The position numbers and the translations under genes were made by a program. A DNA stretch of 41,816 nucleotides, from assembly GCF_014644315.1 (NCBI RefSeq), contig NZ_BMKL01000002.1, positions 1 through 41,816 of the forward strand. Direction: 5' to 3'. This DNA comes from Tsuneonella deserti. Lineage in GTDB: Bacteria > Pseudomonadota > Alphaproteobacteria > Sphingomonadales > Sphingomonadaceae. Below, in pieces: positions 8,347-15,792 of the stretch. Below the pieces are notes generated by a model. The model made no database searches. It saw only the letters and a program-made list of their open reading frames with translations, and was not told the origin of the DNA. How positions within the stretch are numbered: position 1 is the first letter of the stretch; every line of letters begins with the position of its first letter.

Positions 8347-9267
8347 CTACAGGCCGGCGACGCTCCGCAGGTGATCGAGCCGCTCGCGCGATACCTGCTC
8401 GATGATGTCGCGGAGCTGGCGCACGGAGCCGAGAATTGCGTTCAGTTCCTCGACGGTGATCTCATAGGCGGTGGAGTAGCGCGCCTCGACATAGGCGCGC
8501 TTCAGTAGCTGGAAGCGTCGCCGGTCGATTCTGCGCTCGCGCGGCCACGCTTCGATCAGACGCGGTTCGCTGTCCTCGGCGAGCGAGCGCAGGAATTTGA
8601 TGTTGTGTGAGCGCGGGAAATAGAGCGTTCGCACCAGCAGGAAGCAGATGTAGGCCCGCTCCACTGCTTGGTGCAGCGTGAAGGCGGCATCCTTTCGCCA
8701 TCCAAGGTCGTCCGCCCCTTTTTGGACTTGGTCACTGGCCGTGGATAAGGCGCGATCGATGCTCGGCAGCCACTCTCCAAAATAGCCAGCTGCCATCTGA
8801 TAGGCGTCGGCCGACGTGAGCGGCATCGGCGTCGCCAGCGGATGGCATGGCAGCTCGTACAGGATGATCCCGTCGCGGGCGATATCGACCCAGAAATACT
8901 CGCCGCGTTTGAGCGACTGGTTCACCTCGTCGAGCGAATGGACGATGATGTTGACGGGGCGCGCGATCGCGGCGTCGCGCAGGATACGGTCTTCGGCCAC
9001 GTACCAGTAATGCGCAATGTCGGTGAGGTCGTCGTGGTTGACGACGACGAGCAGGTCGAAATCGGACTGGTAACCGTTCTCCGGCTCGTCGACCCAATCG
9101 TTCCGGGCGTAGGAGCCGAACAGGATGATCTTGAGGATCTTGCCGTTCTTCCGGCTCTCGGTGGTCGCCCTGCCGATCGCCTCGGCGAACTCCTCCATCA
9201 GCACGCACTGGACACGCTCCAGTTCGCCCTGTTGGATCGCCGGTAGGTGATCGACATCCTTTCTCAT
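8347..9267 (-). CDS. fused nucleotidyltransferase (MNT) - HEPN domain protein
   Basis: The product is 306 aa with two domains. Residues ~30-140 are a minimal nucleotidyltransferase (COG1708-like): IILFGSYAR with the GS pair at 51-52, then SDFDLLVVV with the two catalytic aspartates at 69 and 71. Residues ~155-300 form a HEPN domain of the COG2250 type (LHQAVERAYICFLL; KRAYVEARYSTAYEITVEEL). MNT and HEPN usually occur as two adjacent genes forming an antitoxin-toxin pair, in which MNT AMPylates the HEPN RNase. Here they are one chain. I do not see a clean R-x4-6-H RNase motif, so toxicity is uncertain. It is divergent from the Dpd operon and may be a separate defence or stability gene. The ATG at 9267 is preferred over the TTG just before it. 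Confidence 0.85.
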   Translation of the reverse strand: MRKDVDHLPAIQQGELERVQCVLMEEFAEAIGRATTESRKNGKILKIILFGSYARNDWVDEPENGYQSDFDLLVVVNHDDLTDIAHYWYVAEDRILRDAAIARPVNIIVHSLDEVNQSLKRGEYFWVDIARDGIILYELPCHPLATPMPLTSADAYQMAAGYFGEWLPSIDRALSTASDQVQKGADDLGWRKDAAFTLHQAVERAYICFLLVRTLYFPRSHNIKFLRSLAEDSEPRLIEAWPRERRIDRRRFQLLKRAYVEARYSTAYEITVEELNAILGSVRQLRDIIEQVSRERLDHLRSVAGL

Positions 9268-9600
9268 CAAGAGGAATCTTCGGCGACCGAGTCCCGCTTG
9301 GCAAGCACAGGTTGTCGATCCAATGATTTAGGCGCTATGCCTTCCGCGTTCGGCGGCGCCGGATGGCCGTTATCGGCGCGCGTTCTCAAGCGCGGTTCTC
9401 ACAACTTCCGGGGTCGTCGGACACCCGAAATTTTTGCCCTGCGCCGACAAAATGGGACGCCTGAATCCGCAAAGCATCGCGGAATCGAGCATTTAATGCG
9501 CTGATTTGATGAGCGCCTGCCGACATTAATTCTGGCGAAAGCCGGCACCCAACGCTATACAAAAATTCAATCGCGCGAGGGCATTGGGGGGCCTCATTTT
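9268..9600. promoter_or_regulatory. divergent intergenic region with the presumed Dpd operon promoter
   Basis: This 333-bp stretch has no convincing gene and separates the minus-strand MNT-HEPN gene from the plus-strand 24-kb Dpd operon, so it must hold promoters for both. Its right third (about 9490-9600) is clearly AT-richer than the surrounding DNA. It contains a TATACA hexamer (9566-9571), but I find no good -35 element at the right spacing. A GGGGGG run (9586-9591) about ten bases before the GTG at 9601 may act as a weak ribosome-binding site. A short plus-strand open frame at 9247-9504 lacks coding character. Confidence 0.45.
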
Positions 9601-10524
9601 GTGACGCTTGTCATCACCGCCTGTACGAATCGCAAGCGCAAGCCGGTTTCCGACAGTCTCCATATGGCCGCTCTCCCGGAGGCGGACCTTTCCAATCTCG
9701 CCTACGATTGGGCGCGCCGGCTTGCCCGCGAGCGAGCGCGTTTTCGCGGCGACGAAATCTATGGGGGCCGCAGCTTCAGGGAAGCGATCGCCGCGGCTAG
9801 GTTACTCGACGCAAGGTTGATGGTTGTCTCCGCGGGGCTCGGCCTTATCGACGCGGAGGCATCGGTGCCGCCTTATGCCTGCACCGTGCTGATCGGCGCG
9901 CCAGACAGCATTTCTGCCCGGATCATTGGCGAATTTGATTCCGCGGCTTGGTGGCGAAAGCTGAACCAAGCTTCGCCATTCGCCGTCGCGCTGCACGATG
10001 TCGCCTCGCGGAATGACGGTTTGATCTGCGCTGCGCTCTCAGAAGCCTATATCGATATGATCGCTGCTGATCTTCTGTCGCTGCCCCGAACCGTGCTGGC
10101 GCGATTGCGGCTCTTCACACGCGCACCAGCCGACCAAATTCCGGCGACTTTGCGCGATTTTCTCATGCCCTATGATGACAGGCTCGATGGTCCGGACAGC
10201 TCAAATCGCGGAACGCGTAGCGACTTTGCCGGCCGGGCTCTGCGCCACTTCGCCGAGGTGATTGCGGATAACGTGGATGCGCGCGACGCGCACGCGCATG
10301 CCGAAGCTGTGTCGCACGCGTTAGAGGGCTGGCGGCTGCCGACGCAGTTTGCTCGGACTCGTCATGACGATGCAGCCTTGCTCGACTTGATCCGCGCGAA
10401 CTGGGACGCAGAAGGGGGAAGCTCCTCACGGCTGCTGCGCCGGTTTCGGGACGATCTCGGCATAGCATGCGAACAGGGCCGCTTTGCGCAACTGGCGCGT
10501 ATCGTCCGGGGTGAACGCGCATGA
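9601..10524 (+). CDS. dpdC: YaaA/DUF6884-like protein, probable DpdC of the 7-deazaguanine DNA modification system
   Basis: The product is 307 aa from a GTG start. The N-terminal ~130 residues resemble the YaaA/DUF328-DUF6884 superfamily: VITACTNRKRK (4-14), EIYGGRSFREAI (52-63), VVSAGLGLI (75-83) and VPPY (89-92). As I recall, DpdC in the Salmonella Dpd system is a DUF328-type protein needed to turn DNA-bound preQ0 into the amide ADG, and that fits a first gene directly ahead of dpdB and dpdA. The name rests on this superfamily resemblance plus context. The C-terminal half (about 150-307) shows no motif I recognise. Its stop overlaps the next start (ATGA). It looks somewhat less GC-biased than the rest of the operon. 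Confidence 0.6.
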   Translation: MTLVITACTNRKRKPVSDSLHMAALPEADLSNLAYDWARRLARERARFRGDEIYGGRSFREAIAAARLLDARLMVVSAGLGLIDAEASVPPYACTVLIGAPDSISARIIGEFDSAAWWRKLNQASPFAVALHDVASRNDGLICAALSEAYIDMIAADLLSLPRTVLARLRLFTRAPADQIPATLRDFLMPYDDRLDGPDSSNRGTRSDFAGRALRHFAEVIADNVDARDAHAHAEAVSHALEGWRLPTQFARTRHDDAALLDLIRANWDAEGGSSSRLLRRFRDDLGIACEQGRFAQLARIVRGERA

Positions 10525-11642
10525 ACGGGCGCGAATATCTCAAGGTGCGTGCGGTGCGCGCTGAGCAGGGCTCGGGCACGAGCATATTCGCCTTTTTCCT
10601 CTACGGTGCCGACATCAATCGCGTTGCAGACATTAGCCGCATTCGTCGTGATGAGCAGGAATTGAAAGGTTTCCAGCGGCGCGAGATCCGCGACCACGTC
10701 AAGGAAATTGCCGCCTTTCTTGACAGCGGCCCGGTGCTGTTCCCCAATGCGATCATCCTCGCCCTCTCGCCGGAAGTCGAATTTGCGTCGGCACGCGGGC
10801 GTTCGCCCGGCAATCTGTGCGAAGTGGGCGACGCCGGAACGCTTTCGATCCCGATCTACCCGGAGGGACGCCGGGCGGCATGGATCGTCGACGGCCAGCA
10901 GCGCTCGCTCGCGCTCAGCGCCGCCAAGGACCGGACGATCGCCGTGCCAGTGGTCGGCTTCGTATCGGATGCGCTCGAGACGCAGCGCGAGCAGTTCATC
11001 CTGGTCAACAAGGCGCGGCCGCTGCCCACACGGCTGATCAACGAGCTTCTGCCCGAAGTCAGCGTGCTCCTGCCGCGTGATCTTGCCGCCCGGCAGTTGC
11101 CGAGCGCGCTGTGCGAAGCGCTCAACACCGATCCGAACTCGCCCTTCTGTGGGCTGATCAAGCGGGAGTCGGACGCCAAGGATCGGGCCGGGATCGTCAC
11201 CGACAATGCCCTCATCGAGACGATGAAGGCGAGCCTCAAGACTCCGGCGGGCGCGCTCGGCCAGTTCAAGCACAATGGCGACGGCAACGACACGGCGGCG
11301 ATGTACGACGCGCTCGTGCTCTACTGGTCCGCGGTGCGCGACACCTTCCCGGAGGCATGGGGCAAGCCGCCGTCGGAAAGCCGGCTCATGCACTCGGCGG
11401 GCATCCGCGCGATGGGGGCCTTGATGGACACGATCATGCTGCGCGCCGACGCGTCGCCGGACAAGGCGGCGGCGGTGCGCGCGATGCTCGCGCGGATGGC
11501 GCCGCGCTGCTGCTGGACCGGCGGCACGTGGGAGGGCTTGGGGCTCGATTGGAACGAGATCCAGTCGACCTCGCAGCATATCACCAAACTCAGCGATCAT
11601 CTGATGCATATCGAGCGCGATCTCGCGCGGGCGGCAGCATGA
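10521..11642 (+). CDS. dpdB: DGQHR-domain protein, DpdB copy 1
   Basis: The product is 373 aa in the DGQHR (DndB/DpdB-like) family. It has ELKGFQRREI (47-56), the signature IVDGQQRSLAL (122-132), and FILVNKARPLPTRLINELLP further on. In the characterised Dpd system DpdB is an ATPase needed together with DpdA to insert preQ0 into DNA. This copy overlaps the dpdC-like gene and dpdA by ATGA on each side, so all three are coupled. A second, diverged copy follows dpdA. Compared with that copy it has a longer insert before the DGQQR motif and a WTGGTWEGLGLDWNEIQ segment near the C-terminus. Which of the two is the functional orthologue of the single Salmonella DpdB cannot be decided from the sequence alone. 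Confidence 0.87.
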   Translation: MNGREYLKVRAVRAEQGSGTSIFAFFLYGADINRVADISRIRRDEQELKGFQRREIRDHVKEIAAFLDSGPVLFPNAIILALSPEVEFASARGRSPGNLCEVGDAGTLSIPIYPEGRRAAWIVDGQQRSLALSAAKDRTIAVPVVGFVSDALETQREQFILVNKARPLPTRLINELLPEVSVLLPRDLAARQLPSALCEALNTDPNSPFCGLIKRESDAKDRAGIVTDNALIETMKASLKTPAGALGQFKHNGDGNDTAAMYDALVLYWSAVRDTFPEAWGKPPSESRLMHSAGIRAMGALMDTIMLRADASPDKAAAVRAMLARMAPRCCWTGGTWEGLGLDWNEIQSTSQHITKLSDHLMHIERDLARAAA

Positions 11643-12970
11643 AATTTATCTTCGCCGACAGCCTCGATTATGTGGACCCCGCGTTCGACTTCATCGCCGA
11701 TCGCAGTCCGGCGGAGCGCCAGCCCTATTGGGACGATGCCTATCCGCACGAGATATTGGGCTATGCCCCTTATGACGGGGTGCTGGTCTCGCGCGGCATT
11801 GTCGGCGACCACCGGGTGAAAGGCAAGTATACCGCGAGCCAGGCGCGCCGGTTCCGGCTGGTCGGCGCACGCAAGTTCCTGCGCCTCGACAAGCCGGAAT
11901 TCGCCCATCTCGAGATATTCGGCGACTGCGGCGCTTTCACCTATGTCCAGGACGAGCGGCCGCCCTACACGCCTGCGGAAATGGCCGAATTCTACGACGA
12001 ATGCGGTTTCACCCACGGCGCCTCGGTCGACCATATCATCTTCGACTTCGATGCTGGCCTTGTGGGCATGGCCGGCGGGTCGGCCGAGGCCCGGCAGCGC
12101 TTCGATATCACGCTGGAGAATGCCGAGGGTTTCCTGCGCGAAGCCAGAGCGATGGACGCGGATTTCACCCCCCTCGGCGTGGTCCAGGGCTGGTCGCCGG
12201 ACAGCATGGCGGACGCGGCGCGCCGGCTCGTCGCCATGGGCTATGACTATCTCGCGCTCGGCGGCATGGTTCCGCTCAAATCGCCCGAGATCAAGCTCTG
12301 CCTGGAAGCGATCCGTCACGCGGTGCCCGCCTCGACTCGCCTCCACATCCTGGGTTTCGCCAAGGCCGACGATATCGACAGCTTCCACGGCTACGACATC
12401 TCGAGCTTCGACACGACCTCGCCGCTCATCCGTGCGTTCAAGGACGCGAAGCAGAACTATTACCTGCCCGGTGATGGGCTGGCGCTGCGCTATTTCACCT
12501 CGATCCGGGTGCCGCAGGCGATCGAGAATCCCAAGCTGCAACGGGCCGTCAAGAAGGGCATGTTCCGCGCCGAGGATCTGGTCAGGCTCGAAGCGCTGGC
12601 GCTCGGCGCGCTGCGCGCCTTCGATCGGGACGAGGCCGAGCTCGAGGAGACCTTGCACCACGTTCTCGTCTACAGTGCGCCGCTGTTCGAGGAGAAGCCG
12701 CACGAGGACTGCAAGGACAGTCCGACACTGGCGCGGCTCGCGCAGCGCTACCGCGCGACCCTGACGGAGCGGCCCTGGAAGCAATGTTCCTGCAAGATCT
12801 GCCGGGACGCCGCGATCGATGTCATCATCTTTCGCGGCAGCAATCGCAACAAACGCCGCGGGATCCACAACCTCGCGGTCTACCAAGACCATATCGAACG
12901 ACTGGATTTGAAGCGTGCCGTTGAACCAAGTGATGACCTACCTCGCCGTCTGTGCGCAGCAGAGCAGTGA
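11639..12970 (+). CDS. dpdA: DpdA, tRNA-guanine-transglycosylase-like enzyme that inserts preQ0 into DNA
   Basis: DpdA is a Tgt-family enzyme that exchanges guanine for 7-cyano-7-deazaguanine in DNA rather than tRNA. The product is 443 aa; the ATG at 11639 overlaps the dpdB stop (ATGA). Counterparts of the Tgt active site are visible: FGDCGAF with Asp96 in place of the usual DSGGF box, LALGGMVPLK (206-215), and ISSFDTTSPL with Asp258 as the likely nucleophile. A zinc site of the Tgt type, C-x-C-x2-C-x21-H, is made by Cys383, Cys385, Cys388 and His410. The C-terminal ~20 residues overlap the next gene. The gene sits between two dpdB copies and just ahead of the preQ0 genes, as expected for the core of the modification half. 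Confidence 0.95.
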   Translation: MKFIFADSLDYVDPAFDFIADRSPAERQPYWDDAYPHEILGYAPYDGVLVSRGIVGDHRVKGKYTASQARRFRLVGARKFLRLDKPEFAHLEIFGDCGAFTYVQDERPPYTPAEMAEFYDECGFTHGASVDHIIFDFDAGLVGMAGGSAEARQRFDITLENAEGFLREARAMDADFTPLGVVQGWSPDSMADAARRLVAMGYDYLALGGMVPLKSPEIKLCLEAIRHAVPASTRLHILGFAKADDIDSFHGYDISSFDTTSPLIRAFKDAKQNYYLPGDGLALRYFTSIRVPQAIENPKLQRAVKKGMFRAEDLVRLEALALGALRAFDRDEAELEETLHHVLVYSAPLFEEKPHEDCKDSPTLARLAQRYRATLTERPWKQCSCKICRDAAIDVIIFRGSNRNKRRGIHNLAVYQDHIERLDLKRAVEPSDDLPRRLCAAEQ

Positions 12971-14021
12971 GCACAAAGTGCTCAGCTTCGCGGCGAAAGC
13001 CGCGGATGTGCTGCGCTTTGCGACCATCGATCGCATCGGGCGGGACGCGCAGGGCGAGCTCAACGGATTTCAGCGCCCGCAGGTCGCGGCCCATATCCGC
13101 GAGATTCGCGACTATCTCGAAAAGCCCGACGCCGTTCTTCCCAATCCGATCGTGGTCGCCTTCACGGAAAGGGTTTCGGTGGAGGAGCTGGAAACCGGCG
13201 TCGTGCGGCTGTCGATCGACATGAGCGCGGGGGCTCCGGGGCTGGTGGTCGACGGCCAGCAGCGGCTCTCGGCCTTGGCCGATCTGGACCGCGACTTCCA
13301 AGTGTTCGTCTCGGCGTTGATCTGCCGAGATGAAGCCGAGCTGCGCCGCCAGTTCGTGCTCATCAACAACACCAAGCCGCTGCCCAAATCGCTGATCTAT
13401 GAGTTGCTGCCGACGGTCGGGGATCTCCCGCCGCGGCTCAGCCGCCGCTCGACGGCATCCGACCTGACGGCGCGCCTCAACTTCGAGAACACCGCGCTCA
13501 GGGGTTATATCAAGCAGCACACATGCCCCGAGGGCATCATCGCCGATACCGTGATGCAGAAGATCATCATGGAATCGCTCAGCAACGGCGTGATGCGCGA
13601 ACTCATTCGCGGTCCGAAAGGCGTGGAACGCTGCGTTCGCCTCGTGTCGAACTTCTTCGAGGCCGTGAAGAAGACCTGGCCCGAGGCCTGGCACGGCCAG
13701 AAGCCGAACTCGTCGCGGTTGCTGCATGGCGCGGGCATTCAGGCAATGGGCGATGTGATGGAAGTGCTTGCCGAGCGCGCCGGCGCACGCAGTGTGGAGG
13801 ACTTCCGCGATGGCCTTGCATCCCTCAAGGACAAGACCGCCTGGACCAGCGGAGAGTGGCACCTCGAGGGCGAAGTGCGGCGGTGGAACAGCTTGCAGAA
13901 CGTCAATCGCGACGTCGCGCTCTTGAAGCATTATCTAGTCGGGCTCGTGAAGGCGGACCTTCGGCGCAAGGCCAAGCTCGCCCCGGCTCCGCTGCTCGAA
14001 TCGACGCCGGCCCCGTCATGA
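12915..14021 (+). CDS. dpdB: DGQHR-domain protein, DpdB copy 2
   Basis: The product is 368 aa from a GTG at 12915, overlapping dpdA by 56 bp; an ATG at 12933 (6 codons in) is an alternative. It has GELNGFQRPQV (47-57), VVDGQQRLSALADL (111-124), FVLINNTKPLPKSLIYELLP and SSRLLHGAGIQAMGDVME. The same blocks occur in the same order in copy 1 (KGFQRRE, VDGQQRS, VNKARPLPTRLINELLP, ESRLMHSAGIRAMGALMD), so the two are clear but distant paralogues. In the simple model one DpdB works with DpdA; two copies could form a hetero-oligomer or recognise different targets. The stop overlaps queE (ATGA). Confidence 0.88.
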   Translation: MPLNQVMTYLAVCAQQSSEHKVLSFAAKAADVLRFATIDRIGRDAQGELNGFQRPQVAAHIREIRDYLEKPDAVLPNPIVVAFTERVSVEELETGVVRLSIDMSAGAPGLVVDGQQRLSALADLDRDFQVFVSALICRDEAELRRQFVLINNTKPLPKSLIYELLPTVGDLPPRLSRRSTASDLTARLNFENTALRGYIKQHTCPEGIIADTVMQKIIMESLSNGVMRELIRGPKGVERCVRLVSNFFEAVKKTWPEAWHGQKPNSSRLLHGAGIQAMGDVMEVLAERAGARSVEDFRDGLASLKDKTAWTSGEWHLEGEVRRWNSLQNVNRDVALLKHYLVGLVKADLRRKAKLAPAPLLESTPAPS

Positions 14022-14650
14022 GCTACGCCGTCAAGGAGATCTTCAAGACGCTTCAGGGCGAAGGTGCGCAGATGGGCGGCGCAGCGGTGTTCTGCCGCTT
14101 TGCCGGCTGCAATCTGTGGTCGGGCCGCGAGATCGACCGGGGCCAGGCGGTATGCAGCTTCTGCGATACCGACTTCGTCGGCATCGACGGCAGCGGCGGC
14201 GGCCGTTTCGCCGATGCAGGCGCCCTAGCTGACGCGGTCGAGGCCGAATGGGGCGACAGCCGTCCGGGCCGCTATGTCGTTCTCACCGGCGGCGAGCCCT
14301 TGCTGCAGGTCGATCAATCGCTGGTCGATGCGCTCCATGCGCGCGGCTTCGAGGTCGGGATCGAGACCAACGGAACGCAGGCCGCCCCGGCGGGTCTGGA
14401 TTGGGTCTGTGTCAGTCCCAAGGCCGATGCCGAACTGGTGCTGCGAGCGGGCGACGAGTTGAAGCTGGTCTATCCGCAGGACAAGGCGGCGCCCGAGCGC
14501 TTCGAGCATCTCGCGTTCGACCATTTCTTCCTTCAGCCGATGGACTCGCCGCAAGCTACAACCAACCTGGAGGCGGCGATCGCCTATTGCACCAACAACC
14601 CGCGCTGGCGCCTGTCGCTCCAGTCGCACAAGATGATCGGGATCCGCTGA
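14018..14650 (+). CDS. queE: QueE, 7-carboxy-7-deazaguanine synthase
   Basis: QueE is the radical-SAM enzyme that converts 6-carboxy-tetrahydropterin to 7-carboxy-7-deazaguanine, the second dedicated step to preQ0. The product is 210 aa. The iron-sulfur motif C-x14-C-x2-C is at Cys31, Cys46 and Cys49, the spacing known for this family. LTGGEPLLQ and a GIETNGT segment, typical of QueE, follow, and LQPMDSPQA is near the C-terminus. It starts in an ATGA overlap with dpdB copy 2 and runs into queD with a TGATG junction. Its place inside the Dpd operon indicates that it feeds DNA modification, though it could also supply tRNA queuosine. Confidence 0.96.
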   Translation: MSYAVKEIFKTLQGEGAQMGGAAVFCRFAGCNLWSGREIDRGQAVCSFCDTDFVGIDGSGGGRFADAGALADAVEAEWGDSRPGRYVVLTGGEPLLQVDQSLVDALHARGFEVGIETNGTQAAPAGLDWVCVSPKADAELVLRAGDELKLVYPQDKAAPERFEHLAFDHFFLQPMDSPQATTNLEAAIAYCTNNPRWRLSLQSHKMIGIR

Positions 14651-15024
14651 TGTTCGAACTCAGCAAGCAATTTCGATTCGACGCGGCTCACACGCTCGAA
14701 CGGTCGATCGACACGGAGTCGAGTCGACGCATTCACGGACATAGCTATCGCGCCGAGGTCGCGGTGCGCGGCCGCCCCGATCCGGTCACCGGCATGATCG
14801 TCGATCTCGGTCTGCTCGAACGGTCGATGGAGGATGCGCGCGATGCGCTCGATCATCGCTTCCTCGACGAGATCAACGATCTTGGTCCCGCCACCATGGA
14901 GAATCTCAGCCGGTGGATCTGGGATCGGCTGCACCCGGTCGTGCACAATCTCCATAGGGTCAGCGTCCATCGCGACAGCAGCGGCGAAACCTGCTCCTAT
15001 TGGGGCGAGGAGGCGTCGGCGTGA
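14650..15024 (+). CDS. queD: QueD-family 6-carboxy-tetrahydropterin synthase, catalytic Cys position occupied by Ser
   Basis: QueD makes 6-carboxy-5,6,7,8-tetrahydropterin from dihydroneopterin triphosphate, the first dedicated step of preQ0 synthesis. The product is 124 aa. Zinc ligands His14 (DAAHTL), His29 and His31 (IHGHSY) are present, as are LDHRFL (Asp68, His69) and Glu113. In E. coli QueD the catalytic cysteine lies four residues before the first His of the HGH motif; here that position is Ser25 and no other cysteine is close. The only Cys is residue 115, near the end. This may be a family variant with a different proton donor or an altered activity. It overlaps queE by one base and queC as GTGA. 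Confidence 0.88.
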   Translation: MFELSKQFRFDAAHTLERSIDTESSRRIHGHSYRAEVAVRGRPDPVTGMIVDLGLLERSMEDARDALDHRFLDEINDLGPATMENLSRWIWDRLHPVVHNLHRVSVHRDSSGETCSYWGEEASA

Positions 15025-15731
15025 CCCCGGACACGGGCGCGCTGGTGCTCTTCTCCGGGGGGCAGGACAGCGCCACCTGCCTGGCCTGGGCGCTCGACCG
15101 GTTCGAAACAGTCGAAACCGTCGGATTCGATTATGGCCAGCGCCACCGCGTCGAACTCGAGTGCCGCGGCGATTTCCGGGCCCGTGTCGCTGAACTCGAT
15201 CCGGAATGGAGCGATCGGCTCGGTCCCGATCATATGCTCGATCTCTCGGTGCTGGGTCAGGTGAGCGAGACGGCGCTTACTCGAGAAGCGGAAATTGCAC
15301 TGCGCGACGATGGGCTTCCCAACACCTTCGTGCCGGGGCGTAACCTGCTGTTCTTCACGCTCGCGGCCGCACTCGCGTCACGCCGCCAGCTTCGACATCT
15401 CGTCGGGGGCATGTGCGAGACCGATTACTCCGGATATCCGGACTGCCGCGATGACACGCTGAAGTCGCTCCAGGTCACCCTCAACCTCGGCATGGGCAGC
15501 CGCGCCGTCGTGCACACGCCGCTGATGTGGCTCGACAAGGCCCAGACATGGGCGCTGGCCGACCGGTTGGGCGGACAGCCGCTCGTCGAACTGATCCGGA
15601 CGGGTACGCACACCTGCTATCGCGGCGAGCACGAAATTCTGCACGACTGGGGCTATGGCTGCGGTGGCTGCCCCGCCTGCGAGCTGCGATCAAAGGGTTG
15701 GGAAGCCTTCGATTCAGCTGCAGACAGGTGA
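15021..15731 (+). CDS. queC: QueC, 7-cyano-7-deazaguanine (preQ0) synthase
   Basis: QueC is the ATP-dependent enzyme that converts 7-carboxy-7-deazaguanine and ammonia to preQ0, the base DpdA inserts. The product is 236 aa. The GTG at 15021 overlaps the queD stop and has an ideal GAGGAGG seven bases upstream, which decides this start over the upstream in-frame TTG. The ATP-pyrophosphatase loop [11 protein letters not shown] is at about residues 10-20. [26 protein letters not shown] and the zinc-binding cysteines of the [13 protein letters not shown] segment are all present. It is the last gene of the modification half of the operon. Confidence 0.96.
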   Translation: MTPDTGALVLFSGGQDSATCLAWALDRFETVETVGFDYGQRHRVELECRGDFRARVAELDPEWSDRLGPDHMLDLSVLGQVSETALTREAEIALRDDGLPNTFVPGRNLLFFTLAAALASRRQLRHLVGGMCETDYSGYPDCRDDTLKSLQVTLNLGMGSRAVVHTPLMWLDKAQTWALADRLGGQPLVELIRTGTHTCYRGEHEILHDWGYGCGGCPACELRSKGWEAFDSAADR

Positions 15732-15792
15732 CGATTGGGCAAATGAATCATCAACGATGATGGCATAAGAGGATCGAATAGCGGGGGAATCA
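15732..15792 (+). promoter_or_regulatory. AT-richer 61-bp gap with a palindrome between the modification and restriction halves of the Dpd operon
   Basis: This is the only sizeable gap in an operon whose other genes all touch or overlap. It contains a perfect inverted repeat, atcatc-aac-gatgat, at 15747-15761, and is visibly less GC-rich than the flanking genes. A GGGGGAA tract just before the GTG at 15793 serves as the dpdE ribosome-binding site. It could be an operator, a second promoter or a small hairpin that tunes restriction genes separately from modification genes. I see no good -35/-10 pair. Confidence 0.4.

Noticed and set aside
9247..9504. Plus-strand 85-codon open frame in the divergent gap before the Dpd operon
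   Set aside because: It overlaps the start of the MNT-HEPN gene, has no ribosome-binding site or motif, and its composition is not protein-like.
10521..14021. Reading the DGQHR proteins as DndB of a phosphorothioate (Dnd) system
   Set aside because: No dndA, dndC, dndD or dndE homologue is present, and the neighbours are dpdA and preQ0 genes.
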